Assembly: GCA_016234425.1 (NCBI GenBank)
Contig: JACRCA010000415.1
Span: 1 to 5,607 of the forward strand
Origin: Deltaproteobacteria bacterium
GTDB taxonomy: Bacteria > Desulfobacterota > SM23-61
Reading direction: 5' to 3'
Length of the DNA: 5,607 nt
Each line of letters opens with the position of its first letter. Position 1 is the first letter of the stretch. The translations under genes were made by a program, and so were the position numbers. The notes under the pieces were generated by a model. It ran no database searches. It was not told the DNA's origin and saw only the letters and a list, made by a program, of their open reading frames with translations. This document shows positions 1-5,607 of the stretch, one piece after another.

Positions 1-2
1 AC

Positions 3-1562
3 AGTTTTTATCCGCAAGGCGATAATCATAAATGGGGTGTCCTCGGGGTAGTCATCCTCGGTGGCTTTATGGCGATTCTGGATAATAACATCGTCAACGT
101 CGCTCTGCCCAAAATCATGGCGACCTTCGGGGCCACGGTCGATCAAATCGAATGGGTGATCACGGGCTATATGATCTCTTTTGCGATCTCCATGCCAGCC
201 ACCAGCTGGCTGCGAGAAGTTTTTGGCCTGAAGAAAGTGTTTATTGCCAGTCTGGTACTCTTTTGCTTTGGGTCGGCTCTATGTGGCATGGCCTGGGACA
301 AGGATTCCCTCATCACCTTCCGGGTCATCCAGGCTATCGGGGGAGGGTCCTTAATGCCCACCGGTTTGACATTAGCCGCGGAAGCTTTCCCTCCCCAGGA
401 GCGGGGAATGGCTATGGGAATCTGGTCTATCGGGGCTATGGTCGCTCCTGCCGTTGGACCCTTCCTGGGCGGCTATCTGGTGGACGAGCTCAGCTGGCGG
501 GCCATTTTCTACATTAACTTGCCAATAGGAGCCATCGCCATTTTGGCAGCGCTTTTGATTCTCTCCCCCACCAAGGTCCTCGGCCAACCGCGGCGGTTCG
601 ACCTCGTTGGGTTCATCAGCTTCTCGGTCTTCCTTGCCGGCCTCCTGATTGGCCTGGCCCAAGGCCAGCGGGAGGGCTGGGATTCCGACTACATCCTCTC
701 TTGCTTCGGCTTCAGCCTCTTGGGGTTATTTGCTTTCATTACTTCCGCATTTTTGCTGGAAGACCCGATCATCGACTTGCGTCTTTTCGCCAATCATAAT
801 TTCTTGATGGCCAACATCGTCAACTTTGTCCGGGCGGTGGCCATCTTTGGGGCTATGTTCCTTCTCCCTCTTTTTCTGCAAAATCTTCTGGACTATACAG
901 CCCTGCGCACGGGGGTCATCCTGGTCCCCACAGCCATAAGCGTGGCCATTGTCTCACCTTTCTCCGGACACATATCTGATCGGATCGGGCCGAGGATCAC
1001 CTTATTCTCCGGAACCTTGCTGGTGGCCTACTCTCTGTACCTATACAAAGACCTTTCCCTCAACTCGGATTACTGGTTCCTGTTCTGGCCGCAAGTAATG
1101 CGAGGAGCAGGGTTGGGGTTGATCAACGCCCCTCTCATGAGCACTGCCATCAATGCCGTCCGCCGGGAGCAAACTTCCATCGCCTCTGGTCTCATCACCG
1201 TTATCATGCAGGTCGGGGGAGCCTTCGGGGTCGCCATTTTAGGGAGCACCTTGGAGCGCCGGCAGTTCTTTCATTACGCTCACTATTTGCAGCAGATCAA
1301 CGATGCCTTCTCTCCAGCTGTGTATCGGGCCCAATTGGCCATGCAACAGTTGCTCCTCAAGTCCGGGTATGCACCGGCCGAAGTCTATGTCAAAGGGAAG
1401 AGCTTGCTCGCCTTATGGGTTCAACGGCAGGCCGCGGTGGGCGCCTTTGAAGACGCTTTTGTCTTTGCGGCGCTCCTGATCGCCATCGGCATTGTTCCGG
1501 CCTTGCTAATTCGTAACATTCGGTTTACAACGCAGAGCAGACCAGTTGGCCATGCGGAGTGA
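3..1562 (+). CDS. DHA2-family (EmrB/QacA-like) MFS drug exporter, 5' end missing
   Basis: Proton-driven inner-membrane exporter of the major facilitator superfamily, 14-helix DHA2 type. The frame is open from base 3 to the TGA at 1560-1562, giving 519 visible residues. The ATG at 69 is not the start: it lies inside TM1, and the preceding codons encode the helix's first half (KWGVLGVVILGGF), so the true start is probably only a few residues to tens of residues upstream. Numbering from base 3: motif D1 LDNNIVNVALP at 26-36; WVITGY at 51-56; a degenerate motif A ending in G75-L-K-K; motif B RVIQAIGGG at 107-115 with its conserved Arg; motif C with AP..GP..GG at 148-157; SWRAIFYINLPIG at 164-176. 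A hydrophilic stretch at about 418-478 precedes the last helix, as in EmrB relatives. Length fits EmrB (about 510 residues). Substrate cannot be read from sequence. It lies upstream of an RND tripartite cluster; an EmrA-like partner may lie beyond the left edge. Family assignment is firm; the EmrB role is inferred. Confidence 0.93.
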   Translation, partial: SFYPQGDNHKWGVLGVVILGGFMAILDNNIVNVALPKIMATFGATVDQIEWVITGYMISFAISMPATSWLREVFGLKKVFIASLVLFCFGSALCGMAWDKDSLITFRVIQAIGGGSLMPTGLTLAAEAFPPQERGMAMGIWSIGAMVAPAVGPFLGGYLVDELSWRAIFYINLPIGAIAILAALLILSPTKVLGQPRRFDLVGFISFSVFLAGLLIGLAQGQREGWDSDYILSCFGFSLLGLFAFITSAFLLEDPIIDLRLFANHNFLMANIVNFVRAVAIFGAMFLLPLFLQNLLDYTALRTGVILVPTAISVAIVSPFSGHISDRIGPRITLFSGTLLVAYSLYLYKDLSLNSDYWFLFWPQVMRGAGLGLINAPLMSTAINAVRREQTSIASGLITVIMQVGGAFGVAILGSTLERRQFFHYAHYLQQINDAFSPAVYRAQLAMQQLLLKSGYAPAEVYVKGKSLLALWVQRQAAVGAFEDAFVFAALLIAIGIVPALLIRNIRFTTQSRPVGHAE

Positions 1563-1624
1563 AGATTCTACAGAGTCGGGAATGAATTTGAAAGTCAGAT
1601 CGAATTCCAATAAATTCTACGCGG

Positions 1625-1633
1625 AAAGGGGAA
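1625..1633 (+). promoter_or_regulatory. Ribosome binding site of the outer-membrane factor gene
   Basis: The purine run AAAGGGGAA, with its GGGG core at 1628-1631, lies 10 nt before the ATG at 1642. This favours 1642 over the in-frame upstream TTG at 1546 and the ATGs at 1552 and 1582, none of which has a comparable site. A second ATG follows at once at 1645, with a less favourable spacing of 13 nt. Confidence 0.6.
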
Positions 1634-1641
1634 ACAACAGA

Positions 1642-2973
1642 ATGATGGACTCATGGAGAAAAGGGCCTCTATTTCAATGCTTCGGACTATTCCTCCTTAT
1701 CTTTTTGGCCTGTCCGGTCTCGGCCGAAGAGGAAATCGCCCCGACGGGAAAACCACTGACCCTGGACCAATGCACGGCAATCGCTCTGAAATACCATCCT
1801 TCCTTACAGGCCAGCCAAGCGACGGTAGAAGCCTCTAAGGCCAGGGTGGAACAGGCACTGGCTGCTTATTATCCACAGGTGAATTTAAACACCAGTTATT
1901 CCAGCTCTACTTCCAACCTGAATGCTACAGGTGCCCAGGTTCGAGGCGGGACCTACAATTGGACTTTTTACGATTTCTTCGCGACAGGACCCACTCTCGC
2001 CGTGAATCTTTACGACTTCGGCCGCACCCCCAATACGGTCAAAATCAACCGGGAGAATGCGAAGGCCAGTGAGGAGGATCTCATCACCACGAAGCAGGCA
2101 GTCGTACTGAACGTCAAACAAGCCTACTTCGGCGTCCTCCAGACTTTGCGCCTTATCAAGGTGGCTGAGGAGACGGTCAACCAGATGAAACAACATTTAG
2201 AACAGGCGCGGGGATTCTACCAGGCGGGAACCCGCCCGAAGATTGACGTCACCAAGGCCGAGGTAGATTTGGCTAACGCCGAGCTTGGCCTGATTCGAAC
2301 GAAGAATAATTACCAGGTGGCCCGCGTCACCCTGAACAACGCCCTGGGCTTGCGAGAGGACCTGACTTTTGTGATCGAGGACATTCTGGATTTCAAACCG
2401 ATGGAAATTAACCTGGAAGAAATCCTCAAGTCTTCCTATGCCCAACGCCCCGAGCTTCTACAGTTAAAGGCCAGACAGCGAAGCCAGGAAGCCAACATCA
2501 AGCTCGCCCAGTCCAGCTATTATCCAATCCTCTCCGGCAACGCCAGTTACCTCAACCGGGGTGACCATGTTGATAATCTCTACTGGGATTTGTCTGTGGG
2601 TGCCACTCTGAGTATTCCCCTCTTTAGCGGCTTCTCTTCGCCCAATCAGGTAGCCGAAGCCAAGGCTAATCTGAGGAATCTCCAGGCCCAGGAGGAGAAC
2701 TTGAAACTGAACATCCGCCTGGAGGCCGAACAGGCCTTCCTTGGCCTCAAGGAGGCAGATGAACGGATCCGGGTGGCGGAAAAGGCCGTGGCTCAAGCTA
2801 AGGAAAATTTTGATCTGGCCACCGGCCGTTACCAAGTGGGTGTAGGCCAACCCTTGGAGGTGACCGATGCAGAGGTTCTTCTGGCCAATGCCAGGGCCAA
2901 CCATATTCAGGCGCTCTACGATTACAAGGTGGCGGAGGCCAGGATTGAAAAAGCCATGGGTAAGGTCCGATAA
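1642..2973 (+). CDS. TolC-family outer-membrane efflux protein (OMF)
   Basis: Outer-membrane channel of a tripartite efflux system; family members form trimers with an outer-membrane beta barrel and a long periplasmic alpha-helical tunnel. The start at 1642 gives 443 residues, typical for the family, and puts a signal peptide at the N terminus: basic MMDSWRK, hydrophobic LFQCFGLFLLIFLAC, probable cleavage after PVSA at 28. Starting at 1546 would add 32 polar residues before it and overlap the MFS gene. The mature protein has the family's internal duplication. Repeat 1 runs from LTLDQCTAIALKYHPSLQA (39-57) through YYP (76-78) and LYDFGR (123-128) to LNNALG (231-236). Repeat 2 has QRPELLQLKA (268-277), YYPILS (293-298), IPLFSGF (325-331) and a C-terminal helix ending AEARIEKAMG (431-440). 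Long Ala/Gln/Glu-rich helices at about 133-235 and 335-440 fit the tunnel. C24 gives a poor lipobox (FLAC), so a lipoprotein form is possible but unlikely. The next gene is the adaptor, 44 nt downstream. Confidence 0.93.
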   Translation: MMDSWRKGPLFQCFGLFLLIFLACPVSAEEEIAPTGKPLTLDQCTAIALKYHPSLQASQATVEASKARVEQALAAYYPQVNLNTSYSSSTSNLNATGAQVRGGTYNWTFYDFFATGPTLAVNLYDFGRTPNTVKINRENAKASEEDLITTKQAVVLNVKQAYFGVLQTLRLIKVAEETVNQMKQHLEQARGFYQAGTRPKIDVTKAEVDLANAELGLIRTKNNYQVARVTLNNALGLREDLTFVIEDILDFKPMEINLEEILKSSYAQRPELLQLKARQRSQEANIKLAQSSYYPILSGNASYLNRGDHVDNLYWDLSVGATLSIPLFSGFSSPNQVAEAKANLRNLQAQEENLKLNIRLEAEQAFLGLKEADERIRVAEKAVAQAKENFDLATGRYQVGVGQPLEVTDAEVLLANARANHIQALYDYKVAEARIEKAMGKVR

Positions 2974-3006
2974 ATACGGTGAAGGGTGAAGAATTAAAAT
3001 ATAGGG

Positions 3007-3014
3007 AAAGAGGA
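3007..3014 (+). promoter_or_regulatory. Ribosome binding site of the periplasmic adaptor gene
   Basis: AAAGAGGA lies just before the ATG at 3018. Its GAGG core (3010-3013) is only 4 nt from the start codon, which is short but usable; a weaker AGGG at 3003-3006 has 11-nt spacing. The in-frame GTG at 2979 has no such site and would add 13 charged residues before the signal anchor, so 3018 is preferred. Confidence 0.5.
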
Positions 3015-3017
3015 CTT

Positions 3018-4283
3018 ATGATTAAAGTCAAGAAAACAATCGTCGTCCTCGCCGTCCTGGCCATTGCCGCTCTAAGCGCCTTTCGGGTTGCCCAGGTTAT
3101 CTCCGGAAGAAAGAACGAGGAGCCGAAGCGGCAGGCCATGGGTCAAGTGCCCTTAGTGGAGGTTGCTCCTGTAACTCAGGGCTTAATTGAGGAAAAAATC
3201 TTCCGCACCGGTGACATCGTACCCGATGCCCAGGTAACTATCTACTCTAAAGTCCAGGGATGGGTAGAAAAAATCAATGTCCGGGAAGGGGATCGGGTGA
3301 AGGCTGGACAGGTGTTGATTACCCTGGATTCGCGGGAGGCCCAGGCTGCCGTGGCCCAAGCCGAGGCAAGCCTCGAAGCAGCCAGAGCCCGGCTGAAGCA
3401 GGTGAAGGCAACCTCGGAAGAGGTCGTACAATCTCAGGTACACCATGCGAAGGCCAACTTGGACCTGGCGGAGGCAGAATTGAACCGCGCCCGGGAACTT
3501 TATGAGAAAAATTTCATCGCCCGGCAGCAACTTGACGAAGCCCACACCAAATATAATGTTGCCAAAGCAGCTTATGATCTGGCCCTCAACAGCATCCGGC
3601 AGAAGACTTGGGAGAACGACATCGCTCTGGCAGAAGCCCAGGTGCGGCAGGCCAAAGCTACGCTGGATCTAACCCAGGCTCAGCTCGCTAACCTGATCAT
3701 CCCTTCGCCCATGGACGGGGGAGTGACCAAACGCTTTGTGGACCCGGGGACGATGGTCAAAGACACCACAGCCATTTTGACGCTGATGGACTTACATGAA
3801 GTAAAGATGGTGGTCAATGTCATCGAGAAAGAATTCGTCCGCCTGCAAAAAGGCCAACCCGTGAAAGTAACTGTCACGGCTTTTCCCGATCGTATCTTCC
3901 AGGGACGCATCGCGGTCATCACTCCCGCCCTGGAGCCGCAATCGCGTACCGCCGAAATCCAAATTTCTATTCCCAATCCCGGGTATATTTTGAACCCCGG
4001 AATGTTCGGGCGGGCGGAGATCCTTCTGCGCTCAAATCCCCAGGCCATCCTTGTCCCAATCCAGGCTATAATTACAGAAGGAGACAAGGATTTTGTATTC
4101 CTTCTTAAAGATGGCAAAGCCTATCGCCGAATTGTCCAGAAGGGTTTAGTCAAAGACACCCATGTGGAGATCACCGGGGGTCTAAATCTCGGAGAGCAAG
4201 TGATCACGGCCGGCCATGTCTTCCTGAAAGATGGAATGCCGGTGCGCTTGATGGACAAATCTGAAAAAAAACCGATGGAGTGA
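3018..4283 (+). CDS. RND-type periplasmic adaptor (membrane fusion protein, HlyD/AcrA-like)
   Basis: Periplasmic linker between the inner-membrane pump and the TolC-like channel; 421 residues. Domains in order: basic, hydrophobic N-terminal signal or membrane anchor (about 1-30, MIKVKK then an Ala/Val/Leu core); first half of the beta-barrel (about 45-72); first lipoyl half (73-104, with GWVEKINVREGDRVKAGQVL at 81-100); long alpha-helical hairpin (about 107-226); second lipoyl half (227-258, with IPSPMDGGV at 228-236 and VDPGTMV at 241-247); beta-barrel (about 260-338, with LNPGMFGRAEI at 325-335); membrane-proximal domain (about 341-412, including LVPIQAI and LNLGEQVITAG). There is no cysteine anywhere, so it is not a lipoprotein like AcrA and is probably held by its N-terminal helix or released after cleavage. 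The hairpin tip carries the channel-docking motif R157-x3-L161-x6, but the usual Ser is Ala168. Each hairpin arm is nearly twice as long as in AcrA. The RND gene begins 11 nt after the stop, so the RND pump is the likely partner; service to the MFS pump as well is possible. Confidence 0.92.
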   Translation: MIKVKKTIVVLAVLAIAALSAFRVAQVISGRKNEEPKRQAMGQVPLVEVAPVTQGLIEEKIFRTGDIVPDAQVTIYSKVQGWVEKINVREGDRVKAGQVLITLDSREAQAAVAQAEASLEAARARLKQVKATSEEVVQSQVHHAKANLDLAEAELNRARELYEKNFIARQQLDEAHTKYNVAKAAYDLALNSIRQKTWENDIALAEAQVRQAKATLDLTQAQLANLIIPSPMDGGVTKRFVDPGTMVKDTTAILTLMDLHEVKMVVNVIEKEFVRLQKGQPVKVTVTAFPDRIFQGRIAVITPALEPQSRTAEIQISIPNPGYILNPGMFGRAEILLRSNPQAILVPIQAIITEGDKDFVFLLKDGKAYRRIVQKGLVKDTHVEITGGLNLGEQVITAGHVFLKDGMPVRLMDKSEKKPME

Positions 4284-4286
4284 GGA
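4282..4286 (+). promoter_or_regulatory. Ribosome binding site of the RND permease gene, overlapping the adaptor stop codon
   Basis: GAGGA begins inside the adaptor's TGA (4281-4283) and lies 8 nt before the ATG at 4295. The overlap suggests that ribosomes ending the adaptor reinitiate on the permease, keeping the two partners coupled. A second purine stretch, GGAG at 4289-4292, is too close to the ATG (2 nt) to be the main site. Confidence 0.7.
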
Positions 4287-4294
4287 TTGGAGCT

Positions 4295-5607
4295 ATGAAT
4301 CTTGCCAAATTCGCCTTACGAAACCCGATCACCATCCTGATGGCCGTCCTGGGGGCTATCCTTTTGGGAATCGTCGCTTTCACTAAATTACCCGTGGATA
4401 TGTTCCCAGACATCACCTTCCCCTCCATCACCGTGGCTACTTTTTACCCGGGAGCGAACCCTCAGGACATGGAGCGAATGGTTACCTATCCCGTGGAAAA
4501 AGCCGTCTCCACCGTGAACGGCGTAAAATATGTGGCTTCCATCTCCCGGCAGGGAGCTTCCCTGGTTACAATTCACTTCAACTGGGGGACAAACCTCGAT
4601 AGCGCCCAGTCGGATGTGCTCCAGGCAGTCAATCTGATCCACGGTGACCTACCCAGGGATGTCCAATACCCCATCATCCGTAAATTTGATATTTCCCAGA
4701 TCTCGGTCGTTTTTATCTCGCTCATGGGGGGAGGACTCAACGAGGGTCAGCTCTATGACCTGGCTTACAACGTCGTCGAGCCAGAGCTGGAACACGTACC
4801 GAACGTCGCCTCGGCTCGTGTCGTAGGGGGAAAAATCCGGGAGATCTGCATTCGCTTCGACCGCCATCGACTCGAGGCCTTTAACCTTTCCGCCGATGCC
4901 GTTATCCAAGCTGTCCAGCAGGCCAACCTGATTATTCCTTCGGGGGACATCAAGGCCGGCCCTTATGACTATCGCCTTTTCACTGAAACCCAGTTCAGCC
5001 TGGTTCAGCCCATCGAGAATATCATCGTCGCTAACGTGCTCAGGCGGCCGGTCTACATCCGCGACATCGGCGAAGTAAAGGATGATTTCCAGGATCAGAC
5101 TAACATCATCCGGGTCAACGGCCAGCCGGCCGTGGCTTTGGCCGTGCAGAAGACGTCGGGTACGAACACCATCCAGGTAGTGGACGACATTCGCAAGGTC
5201 CTGCCGAAGATTCAGAAGATGCTTCCACCAGGCGTGGCCATGTTGGAGCTTTTCGACCAATCTACCTACATCCGGAACTCTATCAAGACCCTGCAGCACG
5301 AGGCCGCTATGGGGGCAGGCTTAGCCGTGCTGGTCATCCTTGTCTTTCTCCGCAACATTCGCAGCACGATGATTGTTTCCCTTTCCATCCCGATTTCCAT
5401 TGTCTGCGCTTTTATCCTCCTTTATTTCAACAATCTCAGCTTGAATATCTTCACATTGGGCGGGCTGGCCTTGGGGGTTGGCCGCCTGGTGGACGACGCC
5501 ATTGTGGTGCTGGAAAACATATACCGCCATCGGAACGCTGGCAAGTCCCCTTACGAAGCCTCCATTCAAGGCTCGGGCGAAGTCGGCCTCGCCGTCCTGG
5601 CCTCCAC
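4295..5607 (+). CDS. RND efflux pump permease subunit (AcrB/HAE-like), 3' end missing
   Basis: Inner-membrane proton-driven pump of the resistance-nodulation-division superfamily. The frame stays open from the ATG at 4295 to the window edge: 437 codons plus 2 bases, a bit over 40% of a usual protein of about 1,000-1,050 residues. Visible parts: cytoplasmic start MNLAKFALRNP; TM1 (about 12-30) followed by the family hallmark LPVDMFPDITFPSITVAT (32-49) and YPGANPQDMERMV (51-63); the first periplasmic porter region (to about 330), including LPRDVQYPIIRK (119-130) and VRVNGQPAV-like IIRVNGQPAV (271-280); TM2 (about 336-353) ending FLRNIRSTMIVSLSIPISIV (351-370, through TM3); TM4 (about 384-407) with VDDAIVVLENI at 399-409. 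D400 and D401 match the proton-relay pair D407/D408 of AcrB, and the paired Asp argues for hydrophobe/amphiphile efflux rather than the metal-exporting CusA type, whose motif reads VDGAVVMVEN. R397 just before this pair is notable. Substrate is unknown; the remaining porter and TM5-12 lie beyond the edge. Confidence 0.95.
   Translation, partial: MNLAKFALRNPITILMAVLGAILLGIVAFTKLPVDMFPDITFPSITVATFYPGANPQDMERMVTYPVEKAVSTVNGVKYVASISRQGASLVTIHFNWGTNLDSAQSDVLQAVNLIHGDLPRDVQYPIIRKFDISQISVVFISLMGGGLNEGQLYDLAYNVVEPELEHVPNVASARVVGGKIREICIRFDRHRLEAFNLSADAVIQAVQQANLIIPSGDIKAGPYDYRLFTETQFSLVQPIENIIVANVLRRPVYIRDIGEVKDDFQDQTNIIRVNGQPAVALAVQKTSGTNTIQVVDDIRKVLPKIQKMLPPGVAMLELFDQSTYIRNSIKTLQHEAAMGAGLAVLVILVFLRNIRSTMIVSLSIPISIVCAFILLYFNNLSLNIFTLGGLALGVGRLVDDAIVVLENIYRHRNAGKSPYEASIQGSGEVGLAVLAS

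Noticed and set aside
1602..1617. Inverted repeat GAATT-ccaata-AATTC in the MFS-OMF gap, considered as terminator or operator
   Set aside because: The stem is only 5 bp and AT-rich and no T run follows, so it is not an intrinsic terminator; too short to claim as an operator.
1565..1620. Direct repeat ATTCTAC (1565-1571 and 1614-1620)
   Set aside because: A 7-bp repeat within about 50 nt, with no other structure, is compatible with chance.
1546..1641. N-terminal extension of the OMF gene starting at TTG 1546 or ATG 1552, overlapping the MFS gene
   Set aside because: It would put about 30 polar residues before an otherwise good signal peptide and lacks a Shine-Dalgarno, whereas the ATG at 1642 has one at sensible spacing.
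2464..2904. 146-codon open frame on the - strand
   Set aside because: Antisense to the second half of the OMF gene, low-complexity Gly/Leu/Ile-rich product without a domain; a shadow.
2945..3000. Possible sigma-70 promoter made of TTGAAA (2945-2950) and TAAAAT (2995-3000)
   Set aside because: The spacing is 44 nt rather than about 17, and no acceptable -35 lies at the right distance from TAAAAT.
3680..4117. 145-codon open frame on the - strand
   Set aside because: Antisense to the adaptor's lipoyl and barrel region; Ser/Arg/Thr-rich product with no family resemblance.
3018..4283. The adaptor as an EmrA dedicated to the MFS pump
   Set aside because: Although its hairpin is long, it is separated from the MFS gene by the OMF gene and is translationally coupled to the RND permease, and its barrel and membrane-proximal domain look RND-type. 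Sharing remains possible and is reported as a finding.
4649..5299. 216-codon open frame on the - strand
   Set aside because: It lies wholly within the RND permease frame, whose protein matches the family throughout. The antisense product has no recognisable domain and no convincing start context, so it is a compositional shadow.
4295..5607. RND permease as a heavy-metal (CusA/CzcA) exporter
   Set aside because: TM4 carries the paired aspartates VDDAIVVLEN of the drug/amphiphile branch, not the VDGAVVMVEN-type motif of metal exporters; the methionine pathway cannot be assessed because the rest is missing.

Overview
The window is part of a multidrug or solute efflux locus from a Gram-negative (diderm) bacterium. 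Four genes lie head to tail on the + strand: a 14-helix MFS exporter of the DHA2 (EmrB/QacA) type whose beginning is cut by the left edge, a TolC-family outer-membrane factor, an RND-type periplasmic adaptor (membrane fusion protein), and an RND inner-membrane pump that runs off the right edge. TolC and RND components require an outer membrane. Moderately high GC (a little over 50% by eye, not computed), OMF-adaptor-RND gene order, and the style of the adaptor and RND sequences would fit a Desulfobacterota/deltaproteobacterium-like lineage, but taxonomy is a weak inference.

Layout: MFS exporter 3-1562 (open at the left edge); 79-nt gap; outer-membrane factor 1642-2973; 44-nt gap; periplasmic adaptor 3018-4283; 11-nt gap with a Shine-Dalgarno that overlaps the adaptor stop codon; RND permease 4295-5607 (open at the right edge). 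No gap exceeds 80 nt. I see no intrinsic terminator and no convincing promoter inside the window, so the four genes probably share one transcript starting upstream. No RNA genes, mobile elements, CRISPR arrays or long repeats were seen.

How it works: the RND pump takes substrate from the periplasm or outer leaflet of the inner membrane using the proton gradient, the adaptor bridges it to the outer-membrane channel, and the channel releases substrate outside. The MFS exporter could move substrate from cytoplasm to periplasm and so feed the RND complex, or could dock to the same adaptor and channel. The unusually long adaptor hairpin makes the second possibility worth considering.

This is a recognisable efflux locus rather than a new kind of system. 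The points worth a second look are the MFS plus RND pairing around one adaptor and one channel, the long symmetric adaptor hairpin with an altered tip motif, and an arginine three residues before the RND proton-relay aspartates.
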